A stretch of 64,000 nt of DNA from Gulosibacter sp. 10 (GCF_900163695.1 NZ_FUIC01000024.1:124001-188000), one strand, 5' to 3'. Shown: positions 42,217 to 51,416, numbered from the stretch's first letter. The notes: generated by a model from the sequence alone, not told the origin. Program-made: numbers and translations.

Positions 42217-43176
42217 ATGACCTTCAACAAGGACTCCCGCTTCGACTCGAGCAACGTTCGACGTCGGCGCCCGTCCTCGGGCGGCTCCGGCTCCGGCGGC
42301 AACCGCGGCGGCAGCGGCCTCGGCATCCTGGCGCTGTTCTCGCTGCTCGGCCGGCGCGGCGGGATCGGCGGCATCATCGTCGTCGTCGTGGTCCTGTTCA
42401 TCCTCAACGCGCTGGGCGTGCCGATCGGCCAGTTCTTCGGCGGCATGTTCTCGGCCATGAGCGGCGACTCCTCGTACAGCGAGGAGGACTTCCAGTGCAC
42501 CGGCGCCGAGGCGAACGCCTCGACCGACTGCCGCATCGAGGGCGCGTCGGTGTCGCTCGAGCAGTTCTGGCCGGTCGCGGCCGAGGAACTCGGCATCGAC
42601 GACTACTCCCACCCGTCGATCTACCTCTACACCGGGCAGACCTCCTCGGCCTGCGGCACCGCGTCGAACGCGATCGGCCCGTTCTACTGCCCGGCCGACG
42701 CGAGCATCTACATCGACGTCGAGTTCTTCGACATGCTCGTCTCCGACTATGGCGCGGCCGGCGGGCCGCTGGCCGAGATGTACGTCGTGGCGCACGAGTG
42801 GGGCCACCACGTGCAGCAGGTGGCGGGCATCCTCTCGAGCGCGAACACGCAGGACGAAGGGCCGTCCGGCGGCGCGGTGCGCACCGAGCTGCAGGCCGAC
42901 TGCTTCGCCGGGGCGTGGATGCGGGACGCCACGACCGCGGTCGGCGAGGGCGGCGAGCCGCTCCTGCAGGAGTTCACGCGGAGCGACATCGAGCAGACCA
43001 TCTCGGCCGCGCAGGCGATCGGCGACGACCACATCCAGGAGCAGGCGGGTATGGAGGTGGACCCGGAGCGGTTCACACACGGCACGAGCGAGCAGCGCAC
43101 GACGTGGCTTCTGCGCGGTTACGAGCAAGGTGTGACATCCTGCAATACCTTCACCGTTTCCGACTCGGAGCTCTAG
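42217..43176 (+). CDS. KPN_02809 family neutral zinc metallopeptidase
   Basis: A 319-residue membrane-anchored protein. The N-terminus is a hydrophilic R/G/S-rich stretch, then one membrane helix (GIGGIIVVVVVLFILNALGV), then an external domain of about 240 residues. The zinc site is VVAHEWGHHVQ, with downstream ELQADCFAGAWM providing the third ligand region, the pattern of the neutral zinc metallopeptidase family PF04228. CGTASNAIGPFYCPAD and IYIDVEFF are also characteristic. The biological substrate is unknown. It starts at an ATG with a -10 box 7 nt upstream. The next gene follows 3 bp after its stop. Confidence 0.9.
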   Translation: MTFNKDSRFDSSNVRRRRPSSGGSGSGGNRGGSGLGILALFSLLGRRGGIGGIIVVVVVLFILNALGVPIGQFFGGMFSAMSGDSSYSEEDFQCTGAEANASTDCRIEGASVSLEQFWPVAAEELGIDDYSHPSIYLYTGQTSSACGTASNAIGPFYCPADASIYIDVEFFDMLVSDYGAAGGPLAEMYVVAHEWGHHVQQVAGILSSANTQDEGPSGGAVRTELQADCFAGAWMRDATTAVGEGGEPLLQEFTRSDIEQTISAAQAIGDDHIQEQAGMEVDPERFTHGTSEQRTTWLLRGYEQGVTSCNTFTVSDSEL

Positions 43177-43179
43177 CCC

Positions 43180-43554
43180 ATGATTTCCATCCAGCTGTTC
43201 ATGCACCTCCTCGGCTTCGGCCTCGCGGGGCTCATGATCCTGGCCGGCGTGCTGCTCTGCGGGGCGGGCGCGGTCGCGCTGGTGCGGGAGCGGCGGCGGA
43301 CGGGAACGGATGCGCCGAGCTACTCGAGCGCGGTCGAGTACCCCTCGGAGGACGGCGTGCCCCGCGACTTCGAGGACACTCCGCGCTGGGCGTACGACTT
43401 CGCCGAGCAGGGCGAGGATGCGGAGCCCCGCGCCGCCGCGCCGGCCCGGCAGGGCTGGTGGCAGCGCACCGGGAACCGGCTGCTGCTGGGCGGCGGGCTG
43501 CTGCTCGTGGCCGGGCTCGTGCTGCTTTACGCGCGCATCCAGCTGCTGTTCTGA
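43180..43554 (+). CDS. Hypothetical two-TM membrane protein
   Basis: A 124-residue protein with an N-terminal helix (LGFGLAGLMILAGVLLCGAGAVALV), a central acidic hydrophilic part of about 60 residues (SSAVEYPSEDGVPRDFEDTPRW) and a C-terminal helix (LLLGGGLLLVAGLVLLYARIQ). No family is recognised. It begins 3 bp after the metallopeptidase stop, so it is almost certainly co-transcribed and perhaps a partner of that protein. Confidence 0.7.
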   Translation: MISIQLFMHLLGFGLAGLMILAGVLLCGAGAVALVRERRRTGTDAPSYSSAVEYPSEDGVPRDFEDTPRWAYDFAEQGEDAEPRAAAPARQGWWQRTGNRLLLGGGLLLVAGLVLLYARIQLLF

Positions 43555-43614
43555 TCGCCGCGGCCCCAGCCGGGGCCGTGACAGCCGATGGCCGCGCCGG
43601 GCGGGTGCCCGGCG

Positions 43615-44730
43615 CTACCGCGCGACCTCCCCGGGGTAGACCACGCCGATGTCGGCGCGGGCGCGGTCGAGCACCGACATCGCGGTGATCGTCGCCGAAT
43701 GAGGCATCACGGCCGACTCCGCCCGGCCTGCCGCGAGATCCCGCGCGAAGGACGCGACCTGGTACTGGAAGCCGCCCGGCACCGTCGCATCCCACTCGAC
43801 GATTCGCGCGCCGTGCACGCCGTCCGCGGACTCCTCCGTGGGCCCGTCGCCGTCGAACTCGTAGAGCCGCAGCGTGCCGGGTGCGAAGAAATCGGCCGGC
43901 AGCTCGAGGATACCGTGCTCGAAGGAGAACTCGGCGGGGCAGGCGGCCCGCCCGTCGAGGTTGCAGCGGGCGGTTCCGAGGGCGGCGGCCGTGCGCATGA
44001 TCACCGCGGCGGAGGCATCCACGGGATGCCCGGCCATGAGCCGGCCGGCTGCGACCACCGACTCCGGCGGCCCGAGCACATCCTCGACGGCCGAGATCGA
44101 GTAGACGCCGATGTCGAGCAGCGCCCCGCCGCCCAGCGCCGGCTCCACGAGCCTCGGGACCTCGGCGAGCATGGTGCCGGAGAAGTTCGCGTGGGCGTTG
44201 ACGGGTGCGCCGAGCAGGCCGTTGCGCGCGATGCGGCGGATGACCTCGAACTGCGGCAGGAAGCGCGTCCACATCGCCTCCATCGCGAACACGCCGCGCT
44301 CGCGGGCCGCGGCGAAGACCTCGCGGGCCTCGTCGGCGTTCAGGGCGAAGGGCTTCTCGACGAGCACGGGCTTGCCGGCCTCGACGGCGAGCAGCGCCTG
44401 CTCGCGATGCGCCGGGTTGACGGTGGCGATGTAAACGGCGTCGACCTCCGGGTCCTCGAGGAGCTCGCGGTATCCGCCGTACGCGCGGGGCGCGCCGTGC
44501 TCCTGCGCGAAGGCGCGGGCCCGGTCGAGGTCGCGGGCGGCGATGGCCTCGACGCGCGAGGAGGAGTATGCGGGCACCTCCTCGGCGAACCGGCGGGCGA
44601 TGTGCCCGGCGCCGATGATGCCCCAGCGCAGGGCGGGTGCCGTCATCGGGTCGAGGAGCTCGACGCCTTCGGCGAGGCGGGCGAGGGCGGCGGGGAGCGG
44701 CGGCAGCACGGCCGGAGCGGTCGTCGTCAT
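43615..44730 (-). CDS. Gfo/Idh/MocA family oxidoreductase
   Basis: A 371-residue NAD(P)-dependent dehydrogenase. The N-terminal Rossmann fold shows RWGIIGAGHIARRFAEEVP, then DAVYIATVNPAHREQALLAVEAGKPVLVEKPF with the EKP motif that positions the catalytic Lys. The C-terminal alpha/beta domain contains WTRFLPQFEVIRRIARNG and GGALLDIGVYSISAVEDVLG. It likely oxidises a sugar, inositol or related alcohol; the substrate cannot be named. The ATG at 44730 follows GACAAT by 7 nt; the frame is open further upstream over repeat DNA without conserved residues. Confidence 0.87.
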   Translation of the reverse strand: MTTTAPAVLPPLPAALARLAEGVELLDPMTAPALRWGIIGAGHIARRFAEEVPAYSSSRVEAIAARDLDRARAFAQEHGAPRAYGGYRELLEDPEVDAVYIATVNPAHREQALLAVEAGKPVLVEKPFALNADEAREVFAAARERGVFAMEAMWTRFLPQFEVIRRIARNGLLGAPVNAHANFSGTMLAEVPRLVEPALGGGALLDIGVYSISAVEDVLGPPESVVAAGRLMAGHPVDASAAVIMRTAAALGTARCNLDGRAACPAEFSFEHGILELPADFFAPGTLRLYEFDGDGPTEESADGVHGARIVEWDATVPGGFQYQVASFARDLAAGRAESAVMPHSATITAMSVLDRARADIGVVYPGEVAR

Positions 44731-44737
44731 GTCCGCG

Positions 44738-44743
44738 ATTGTC
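44738..44743 (-). promoter_or_regulatory. -10 box GACAAT, leaderless start
   Basis: GACAAT ends 7 nt before the ATG at 44730. Confidence 0.4.
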
Positions 44744-44910
44744 CCAGGAGCGGTCGCGGCGCGCGAATCCGTGTCGGGACTTTGGGAAGCTGGGGCCGGG
44801 GTTGTTCGGTTGGGGGTGTTGGTGGCGGGGATGTGAGCGCCGTCGGTCGGAGCGGGGTGTGCCGTCGGCCGGACGGGGGTGAGGTGCAGGCTGTCGCGGT
44901 GCCGGCGCCC

Positions 44911-44989
44911 GGCTGCTGTTCCGGATGCGTATGGGCTGCAGAACCCGGTTATGGCGATATGCGCCCTATTCGCATCCGGAACAGCAGGC
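44911..44989. repeat. Inverted-repeat element, family D copy 2
   Basis: A perfect 17-bp outer stem, CTGCTGTTCCGGATGCG (44913-44929) with CGCATCCGGAACAGCAG (44971-44987), extended inward by ATGGGC with GCCCTAT. It shares its core with 36904-36968. Confidence 0.85.
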
Positions 44990-45322
44990 CGCAAGGCGAA
45001 CGGGCGCGCGGAGCGCGGTCGCCGACCGGGACCGGGGACAAGGAAGTCGGGCACGGGTGGGCCGGGCCTGGGCAACGGGCACGCCGATCCTGGGCGCGGG
45101 CGGGCCGGATCCGTTCGTGGGCGCGCCGATCCTGGGCGTGGGATGCCCGGTTGCCGAACTGAGGAGCAACGAGCCGAAATAGCCGCATGCCGGCGAGGAC
45201 GCGGGTGTGCCGGGACGAACTGAGGGGGAGCCAAGACGGCGCCGGCCTCATGTCGGGCGCGGGCAGGCCAAACTGGGTGCTGATTGAGGGGCGAGTCGGG
45301 ACGGCCCCATGCCGGGGCGCGG

Positions 45323-47131
45323 CTAGGACGAGGCGATGACCTCGAGCACCTCGTCGCCGTACTGCTCGAGCTTGGCGCGGCCGACGCCCGACACCCCGGC
45401 GAGCTCGGTGAGGGTGCTCGGCCGGTCGACCGCCATAGCGCGCAGCGTGGAGTCGTTGAAGACGATGTAGGCGGGCACCGACTGCGCCTTCGCGGTCTCG
45501 CGGCGCCACTCGCGCAGCGCCTCGAAGCGCTCGAGCTGCGCGGGCTGCAGTTCTTCCACCGCGGCGGCGGATGCGGCGCGGCGCGAGCTGCGCGCGACCT
45601 GCGCCGAGACGTCCTTGCGCAGCTCCACCGGCTCGCGCCCGGCCAGCACCTCCGCGCCGCGCGGCGTGAGCTGCATCACGCCGTACTCGCCGACCGCCGC
45701 GATGATGTTCATCGCGAGCAGCTGCCGCACTACCGACCGCCAGGCCGCGTCGTTGAGCTCGGTGCCGATGCCGAAGGTCGAGACCTGGTCGTGCCCCTGC
45801 GCCGCGGAGCGCTCGGTGCGCTTGCCGAGCAGGATGTCGATGATCGCCCCGGCCCCGTAGGCGCGCCCCGTGGCGCGGTCGAGCCGGACGATGGTCGACA
45901 GCAGCTTCTGCGCGGGCACCGTGCCGTCCCACGTCTCGGGCGGCTGCAGGCAGTTGTCGCAGTTGCCGCAGGGCTCGGCCTCCTCGCCGAAGTAGCCGAG
46001 GAGCATCTGGCGGCGGCAGCCGGCCGTCTCGCACAGGGCGAGCATGGCGTCCAGGTGCAGCGACTGCTGCCGCTGCCGGAAGGCGTCGCCCTCGCCCTGC
46101 TCGATCATGCGGCGCTGCTGCACGACGTCCTGCAGCCCGTAGGCGAGCCAGGCCGTCGCGGGCTCGCCGTCGCGGCCCGCACGCCCGGTCTCCTGGTAGT
46201 AGCCCTCGACCGACTTGGGCAGGTCGAGGTGCGCGACGAATCGCACATCCGGTTTGTCGATGCCCATGCCGAACGCGATCGTGGCGCACATCACCACGCC
46301 TTCGTCGCGGAGGAAGCGCTTCTGGTTGAAGCGGCGCTGCTCCGGCGTGAGCCCCGCGTGATAGGGGAGCGCGTCGAGGCCCTCCTTGCGGAGGAACTCG
46401 GCGGTCTGCTCCACCGACTTGCGGGAGAGGCAGTAGACGATACCGGCGTCGCCCTCGTGCTCCGAGCCGATGAACCGCAGCAGGGAGTCGCGGGCGCGCT
46501 GCTTCGGCACGATGCGGTACTGGATGTTCGGCCGGTCGAAGCTCGAGACGAAGTGCTCGGCGTCCTCGAGCTGCAGGCGGGAGGCGATCTCCTGCCGCGT
46601 CTGCACGGTGGCGGTGGCGGTGAGCGCGATGCGCGGCACATCGGGCCACTCCTCATGGATGACGCCGAGGCCGAGGTAGTCGGGGCGGAAATCGTGGCCC
46701 CACTGCGAGACGCAGTGCGCCTCGTCGATCGCGAACAGCGAGATCCTGCCGCGCTTGAGCAGCGGCAGCGATGCCTGAAGCCGCTCGGGGGCCAGATAGA
46801 GCATGTCGAGCTCGCCGGAGAGGAACCGGGCCTCGACCTCGCGCCTCGTGTCGAGGTCAAGGCTGGAGTTGAGGAACGCGGCGTTCACGCCGAGCTGCTC
46901 GAGCGCCGCAACCTGATCCTGCATGAGCGCGATGAGCGGCGAGATGACGATGCCGGTGCCCTCGCGCACGATCGCGGGAAGCTGATAGCAGAGCGACTTG
47001 CCGCCGCCCGTGGGCATCAGCACCAGCGCGTCCCGGCCCGCGATCACCGCGTCGACGATCTCGCGCTGCTGCGCGCGGAACTCCGAGTACCCCCACACCC
47101 GTTCGAGGGTCGACAGCGCCACATCAGTCAT
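45323..47131 (-). CDS. recQ: ATP-dependent DNA helicase RecQ
   Basis: A 602-residue 3'-5' DNA helicase for repair and recombination. Motif I MPTGGGKS, the aromatic-rich loop and DEAH box ([20 protein letters not shown]), TATAT, YHAGL, and motif [11 protein letters not shown] are present. The zinc-binding domain has its four Cys ([23 protein letters not shown] region), followed by a winged helix and a C-terminal HRDC domain (residues about 525-602, [23 protein letters not shown]). It is the full bacterial RecQ layout. The ATG follows TAGGCT by 6 nt. Confidence 0.95.
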   Translation of the reverse strand: MTDVALSTLERVWGYSEFRAQQREIVDAVIAGRDALVLMPTGGGKSLCYQLPAIVREGTGIVISPLIALMQDQVAALEQLGVNAAFLNSSLDLDTRREVEARFLSGELDMLYLAPERLQASLPLLKRGRISLFAIDEAHCVSQWGHDFRPDYLGLGVIHEEWPDVPRIALTATATVQTRQEIASRLQLEDAEHFVSSFDRPNIQYRIVPKQRARDSLLRFIGSEHEGDAGIVYCLSRKSVEQTAEFLRKEGLDALPYHAGLTPEQRRFNQKRFLRDEGVVMCATIAFGMGIDKPDVRFVAHLDLPKSVEGYYQETGRAGRDGEPATAWLAYGLQDVVQQRRMIEQGEGDAFRQRQQSLHLDAMLALCETAGCRRQMLLGYFGEEAEPCGNCDNCLQPPETWDGTVPAQKLLSTIVRLDRATGRAYGAGAIIDILLGKRTERSAAQGHDQVSTFGIGTELNDAAWRSVVRQLLAMNIIAAVGEYGVMQLTPRGAEVLAGREPVELRKDVSAQVARSSRRAASAAAVEELQPAQLERFEALREWRRETAKAQSVPAYIVFNDSTLRAMAVDRPSTLTELAGVSGVGRAKLEQYGDEVLEVIASS

Positions 47132-47137
47132 GCGTCC

Positions 47138-47143
47138 AGCCTA
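47138..47143 (-). promoter_or_regulatory. -10 box TAGGCT of recQ, leaderless start
   Basis: TAGGCT ends 6 nt before the ATG at 47131, with no ribosome binding site between them. Confidence 0.5.
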
Positions 47144-47223
47144 GGGGCTGCCCGCGACGCCGGCGCCGGGCAGCCGCGGTCTGTGGACGGCGCCGGCATC
47201 CGGGCGAAGCTGTGGAGAAGCGG

Positions 47224-47520
47224 CTAGTCGCGCTCGACGGGATAGCCCGCGCCCTCCCATTCGTCCATGCCGCCCGAGACGTTCGTCGCGTCGCGGCCGA
47301 GGCGCTCGAGGTACTGCACGGCGCGGGCCGATCGACCGCCCGCCTTGCACATGATGTACGCGCCCACCGGCACCTCGTCGAGGCGCTCCGAGAACTCGCT
47401 CAGGGGCACGTTCTTCGCCCAGGGGATGCGCACCGCAGCCACCTCGTCCGGTTCGCGGACGTCGATGATCTGCACGTTGGTGCCGAGCGAGAAGAGCTGG
47501 GTGGGCGTGATTTCGTTCAT
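47224..47520 (-). CDS. Rhodanese-like domain protein
   Basis: A 98-residue single rhodanese domain. IIDVREPDEVAAVRIPWAKNVPLSEF is the typical N-terminal part and the active-site loop is CKAGGRS, with the sulfur-accepting Cys. The C-terminal NVSGGMDEWEGAGYPV completes the domain. Such small proteins transfer sulfane sulfur or bind it; the partner is unknown. The ATG at 47520 is preferred because TACTAT ends 6 nt upstream; the frame is open 27 codons further but lacks family sequence. Confidence 0.9.
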   Translation of the reverse strand: MNEITPTQLFSLGTNVQIIDVREPDEVAAVRIPWAKNVPLSEFSERLDEVPVGAYIMCKAGGRSARAVQYLERLGRDATNVSGGMDEWEGAGYPVERD

Positions 47521-47526
47521 GGCCGC

Positions 47527-47532
47527 ATAGTA
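47527..47532 (-). promoter_or_regulatory. -10 box TACTAT, leaderless start
   Basis: TACTAT, close to the consensus TATAAT, ends 6 nt before the ATG at 47520. Confidence 0.5.
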
Positions 47533-47746
47533 GAACGGGCGTCCGACTGCCGACGGATATTCGCGGCCGTTGAGGTCGTATTGCGCGGACGCTCTCCGCA
47601 TATTTGGACGATGACGCTAGGCTCGGTGGCTGGGCGATGACCGTGTCCGGCGCCCGTGGACCTCCGGGCCCATGTGCCGCTCGGATCGTCTTGATGACAC
47701 GCGATCGATCCGTGGAGCGATTCGCTCCGCGTACGAAGGAGCCAAA

Positions 47747-50698
47747 GTGACCGACAGCAATTGGAACCAGGCGCCGGGCGGCCAGCCCGGCGGGTTCGGC
47801 GGCTCGGGCCAGCCCGGCTACGGCCAGCAGAACCAGGGCCAGCAGCCGGGCCAGTTCGGCCAGACGCCGCAGCCTCCGCAGGGTTTCGGGCAGCCCCCGC
47901 AGCCGTCGCAGGGTCAGGCGCCGAACGGCCAGTTCGGTGCGCAGGGCGCGCCGCAGCCGCAGTTCGGTCAGCAGCAGCCGGGCCAGTTTCCCCAGCAGGG
48001 GCAGCCGCAGTTCGGCCAGCCCGGACAGTACGACCAGCAGGGCCAGCCCGGCCAGTTCGGCCAGCAGCAGGCGCCCCCGCGTCCGAAGCCGCAGGCCGTG
48101 CAGGGCTCGAAGCTCGACTGGCTGCGCGACATCGGCGGCCCCGTGCTGCTGCTGCTCGCCCTCGTCATGGTCTGGGGCGGCGACCTCGAGCGCCGGAACG
48201 GCGTCGCGCTCACCGCGGTGAGCATCGCGCCGCTCATCACCGCCATCGTCGGCGCCCTCGGCGGCTTCCTCCAGCTGCTCGCGCGCTTCGGCGTCCTGCC
48301 GCTCTCGCCGCAGAGCACCTACTACATCCGGCTCGGCGCGCAGGCGCCGGTCATCGTCACCACGCTCGTCTACTTCGTCTTCGACGCGATGTTCGCGTTC
48401 CAGGTGACCGGCAGCAGCGGGCCCTCGCTGCCGCTGTTCGGCCTGGGCGGCGGCGTGGCCGCCGCGCTGGTCGGCGCGGTGCTCATCCTGCAGCCGCGCG
48501 ACTACGAGCTGCGCGCCATCGGCGGCCTGCAGTCGCCGCTCGGCCGCACCATGTCGCTCGTGGGCAAGACGCTGGCCTACGTGTTCGCCGGCCTGGCAGT
48601 GCTCTCCCTGCTGCTCGGCCTCATCGCGAGCTTCATCTACATGGGCCAGGCGGAGGCGTTCGGCCAGATCGTGCTCCTGCTCGCGGTCCTCATCCTCCAC
48701 CTCGCGCTGTTCGGGCTGCCGGCCGTGCTGTTCCTGCTCGGCTCGGCCCCGGGCCGGCTCGTGGCCATCGGCGTCGGCGCCGCCGCGCTCGTCGCGCTGC
48801 TGCTCGACGGCACCTTCGGCCTCGGCTTCTCGATCACCGGCCGCGAGTCGGCGGCGCTGTTCGGCGTCCCCGCGCTCCTCGTCTTCGCGGCCCCGATCGG
48901 CGCGCTCGCGCTCTCGCCCGATGCCGAGGCTCGGGTCAAGCCGATGCACCCCGTCGCGCGCTGGTTCAACGGCGCTGGCCTCAGCCTGCTCGTCGTCGCA
49001 GCGGTGGCGCTCAGCTTCGTGGTCGCCGCGGTCAACGCGTTCATCCCCGTGGACAGCAACTACCTCGCCATGGTGGAGCTCGAGGGCGGCCGTCTCGTGA
49101 TGGTCATCCTCATCCTGATCCTCTCGCTCGCGATCGCAGGCGGCGCGGCCTACGGCTACCTGCTGCTCCGCGGCCCGCAGGTCACGGCCTCGCAGACCAC
49201 CCTCGTGGTCGTCACCGGCGGCATCGCGGTGGCCGGTCTGCTGCTCTCGATCTTCGGACTCATCGAGCAGCGCATGGACGGCTTCGACACCGCCTCCACG
49301 CTTACCGCCGTCTACATGTTCGCCGGCACCTTCGTACTGCCGATCATGATCGGGCTCGGCCTGCTGCTGCCGAAGGAGTTGCGCGAGCACTTCCAGAGCA
49401 CCGGCGGTGCGATGAAGCTCGGCCAGTCGGGCGGCCAGCAGGGCTACGGTCCGCAGGGCTACGGCGGCCAGCAGCCCCAGCAGCAGGGATACGGCCAGCA
49501 GCAGTACGGCGCCCCGCAGCAGGGCTACGGTCAGCAGCCGGGCCAGCCGGGCCAGCCGGGCCAGCCGGGCCAGCCGGGCCAGCCGGGCCAGTTCGGCCAG
49601 CAGGCCGGACAGGCGCCCCAGCCCGGTCAGCAGGGGCAGCAGGGCTTCGGCCAGCAGGCCTCGCAGCAGCAGGCCCCGCAGCCCCCGGCCTTCGGCGGGC
49701 AGGATGCGCCCCGGCAGGACTTCGGTCGGCAGCAGTTCGACCAGCCGACGGACTCGGCGGGTCAGCAGCGCAACGGCGGCGAGTTCGGCCGGCCCTCGGA
49801 CGACCTCTCCTCGCCGGCCGGCGGCTCCGGCCAGCCGGGCGACCGCTTCGGGACGCAGCAGGATGCGCCGCAGCAGGCGCCCTTCGGCCAGCAGCCCGCG
49901 CAGGCCTTCGGCGCTCCCGCGTTCGGCCAGCAGCAGGCGCCCGCTCCCGCTGCGCAGCCCGAGCAGGATGCGCAGACGTCCGCGCCGCAGTCGCGCCGCG
50001 AGGCGCAGCGCGCCGAGCAGCCGGCGGACTCGAACGGCGCGACCGAGTCGAAGGGCGGATTCGGCGAGACGGGCTCCTCGAGCCCGTTCGGCCAGTCGGC
50101 GTTCGACCCGCCGAAGGCTCCCGAGCAGTCTGCCCAGGCTCCCGAGCAGCCTGGCCAGGCTCCCGCACAGCCCGCGGAGTCGCAGGAGCGCCCCGCCGCG
50201 GACGAGCAGACGCCGCCGCCCGCCGAGCAGCCGGCTCCCGCGGCTCCTGCTCCCGGGCAGGACTCCCCGGCCGTCAACTTCGGCGCACCCGCGCAGAGCC
50301 AGGCCGACCAGGGCTCCTTCGGGCAGGGCGCCGAGGCGCCGCGCAGCCCCTTCGGCAGCGAATCCGAGAAGCAGGCCGCCGCGCAGGCGCCGGCCGCATC
50401 CCCGGCTCCCGCTGCGCCCGCCGAGTCGGAGCGCCCCGGCGCCGAAGAGGCGAGCGACGCATCCGCCGCCTCGGAGGCCTCGGCCCCTGCGGGCCAGGTC
50501 GACCTCGCGGCCGCCGCGCGCAAGGCGCTCAACCCCGACACCCCGGCGGAGGAGCTCGACTGGATGAAGGAGCACCGCGAGCTCTGGCCGTACCTCGCCT
50601 CGGCGCCCTCGGCGTCGAACGAGCTGCTCGACTGGCTCGCGAAGACCGAGGACCCGACGGTGCTCGCCTACCTGCGCAACCGCGGGCACCAGGTCTAG
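47747..50698 (+). CDS. Glutamine-rich polytopic membrane protein with variant leucine-rich repeat
   Basis: A 983-residue protein of unusual build. Residues 1-115 are low-complexity Q/G/P/F (repeated GQFGQ, QPGQ). About 125-530 hold roughly ten membrane helices (GPVLLLLALVMVWGGDL first, FVLPIMIGLGLLLP last). Residues 545-905 are a second Q/P/A-rich disordered region with a run of QPG units encoded by 9-bp repeats. The last 65 residues (VDLAAAARKALNPDTPAEELDWM to LLDWLAKTEDPTVLAYLRNRG) are a variant leucine-rich repeat domain common in actinobacteria. The GTG start has AAGGAG 5 nt upstream. The function is unknown; the two flexible arms flanking a membrane core suggest scaffolding. Confidence 0.85.
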   Translation: MTDSNWNQAPGGQPGGFGGSGQPGYGQQNQGQQPGQFGQTPQPPQGFGQPPQPSQGQAPNGQFGAQGAPQPQFGQQQPGQFPQQGQPQFGQPGQYDQQGQPGQFGQQQAPPRPKPQAVQGSKLDWLRDIGGPVLLLLALVMVWGGDLERRNGVALTAVSIAPLITAIVGALGGFLQLLARFGVLPLSPQSTYYIRLGAQAPVIVTTLVYFVFDAMFAFQVTGSSGPSLPLFGLGGGVAAALVGAVLILQPRDYELRAIGGLQSPLGRTMSLVGKTLAYVFAGLAVLSLLLGLIASFIYMGQAEAFGQIVLLLAVLILHLALFGLPAVLFLLGSAPGRLVAIGVGAAALVALLLDGTFGLGFSITGRESAALFGVPALLVFAAPIGALALSPDAEARVKPMHPVARWFNGAGLSLLVVAAVALSFVVAAVNAFIPVDSNYLAMVELEGGRLVMVILILILSLAIAGGAAYGYLLLRGPQVTASQTTLVVVTGGIAVAGLLLSIFGLIEQRMDGFDTASTLTAVYMFAGTFVLPIMIGLGLLLPKELREHFQSTGGAMKLGQSGGQQGYGPQGYGGQQPQQQGYGQQQYGAPQQGYGQQPGQPGQPGQPGQPGQPGQFGQQAGQAPQPGQQGQQGFGQQASQQQAPQPPAFGGQDAPRQDFGRQQFDQPTDSAGQQRNGGEFGRPSDDLSSPAGGSGQPGDRFGTQQDAPQQAPFGQQPAQAFGAPAFGQQQAPAPAAQPEQDAQTSAPQSRREAQRAEQPADSNGATESKGGFGETGSSSPFGQSAFDPPKAPEQSAQAPEQPGQAPAQPAESQERPAADEQTPPPAEQPAPAAPAPGQDSPAVNFGAPAQSQADQGSFGQGAEAPRSPFGSESEKQAAAQAPAASPAPAAPAESERPGAEEASDASAASEASAPAGQVDLAAAARKALNPDTPAEELDWMKEHRELWPYLASAPSASNELLDWLAKTEDPTVLAYLRNRGHQV

Positions 50699-50725
50699 CC
50701 CGCGCCGCCGGCGCACCGACACGGA

Positions 50726-50770
50726 GCCGCCCTCCCGCTCAGCCGCACTGCGGCGACGCGGGAGGGCGGT
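50726..50770 (+). terminator. Terminator after the Q-rich membrane protein gene
   Basis: GCCGCCCTCCCGC (50726-50738) pairs with GCGGGAGGGCGGT (50758-50770), 12 of 13 positions, with a 19-nt loop, 28 nt after the stop. Confidence 0.65.
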
Positions 50771-50820
50771 TCCGCGTCATCGTCCGGGTTCCCAGGCGTC
50801 TGGACGCCCCGGTTCCCGGC

Positions 50821-51260
50821 TCGGATGGGATGAATAGCCCGGCGGAGGTCTCTATGCGCCCAGCAGCGCTATTAGTCCCGATCAGGTAGGTCGGGCTCCT
50901 GTCTTGTGGCCGGTGTTCCTGGCTCGTCGCCGGGTTCTTGCCTTGCGCTGGGGTTCTGGGCTCGGATGGGGTGAATGGCTGGGCGAGGGGCTCTATGTGC
51001 CCGGCGACGCTATTCGTCCCGCTCGCGCAGGCCGGGCTCTCGTCTTGTCGCCGAGGTTCCGGGTTTGTCGCCGGGTTCTTGTTTCGGGTTGGGTCCGCGC
51101 GCAGATGGGGCGAATAGCCGGGCGAAGGTCCTCACGTGGTCGGCGGGGCTATTCGTCCCGTTCGTGCGGACCGGGTTCTTGCTTCGGGCTGGGGTCCGCG
51201 CTCGGATGGGGTGAATAGTCGGGCGAAGGGCCCTACGTGGTTGGCGGGGCTATTCGTCCC
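50821..51260. repeat. Tandem array of four family C inverted-repeat units
   Basis: Units start at 50821, 50962, 51101 and 51202 (spacings 141, 139 and 101 bp). Each contains GGGGYGAATAGC-like left and GCTATTCGTCCC-like right arms about 30-38 nt apart (for example 51107-51118 with 51148-51159). Spacer sequences (CGGGTTCTTG, GGCTGGGGTCCGCG) are also shared. The arms match the single copy at 41779-41833. Confidence 0.8.
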
Positions 51261-51266
51261 GAACGC

Positions 51267-51352
51267 GCAGGAGGCACAGGCCCGATCGTGCAGGAGGCAC
51301 AGGCCCGATCGTGCAGGCGGCATGGGCCCCGATCACGCAGACGCCACGGGCT
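51267..51352. repeat. 23-bp tandem repeat, 3.5 units
   Basis: Two identical 23-bp units at 51267-51289 and 51290-51312 begin GCAGGAGGCACAGGCCCGAT. A diverged unit follows at 51313-51336 and a partial one at 51337-51352. Confidence 0.75.
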
Positions 51353-51361
51353 GCGCCACCA

Positions 51362-51416
51362 GATGCGTCGCAGACTGCGGTTATGCCGGCCTCATCACCG
51401 CAGACTGCGACCCATC
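51362..51416. repeat. Inverted-repeat element, family A copy 4
   Basis: GATGCGTCGCAGACTGCGGT (51362-51381) pairs with ACCGCAGACTGCGACCCATC (51397-51416) with two mismatches. It ends 26 bp before the -10 box of the FUSC gene. Confidence 0.8.

Larger units (their letters stand above)
44731..45322. other. 592-bp intergenic stretch, repeats only
   Basis: It lies between the Gfo/Idh gene and the end of recQ on the same strand. It holds the family D element at 44911-44989, a direct repeat of GCCGTCGG-CGGA near 44850, and two copies of GCCGATCCTGGGCG near 45082 and 45127. No gene is supported. Confidence 0.6.
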
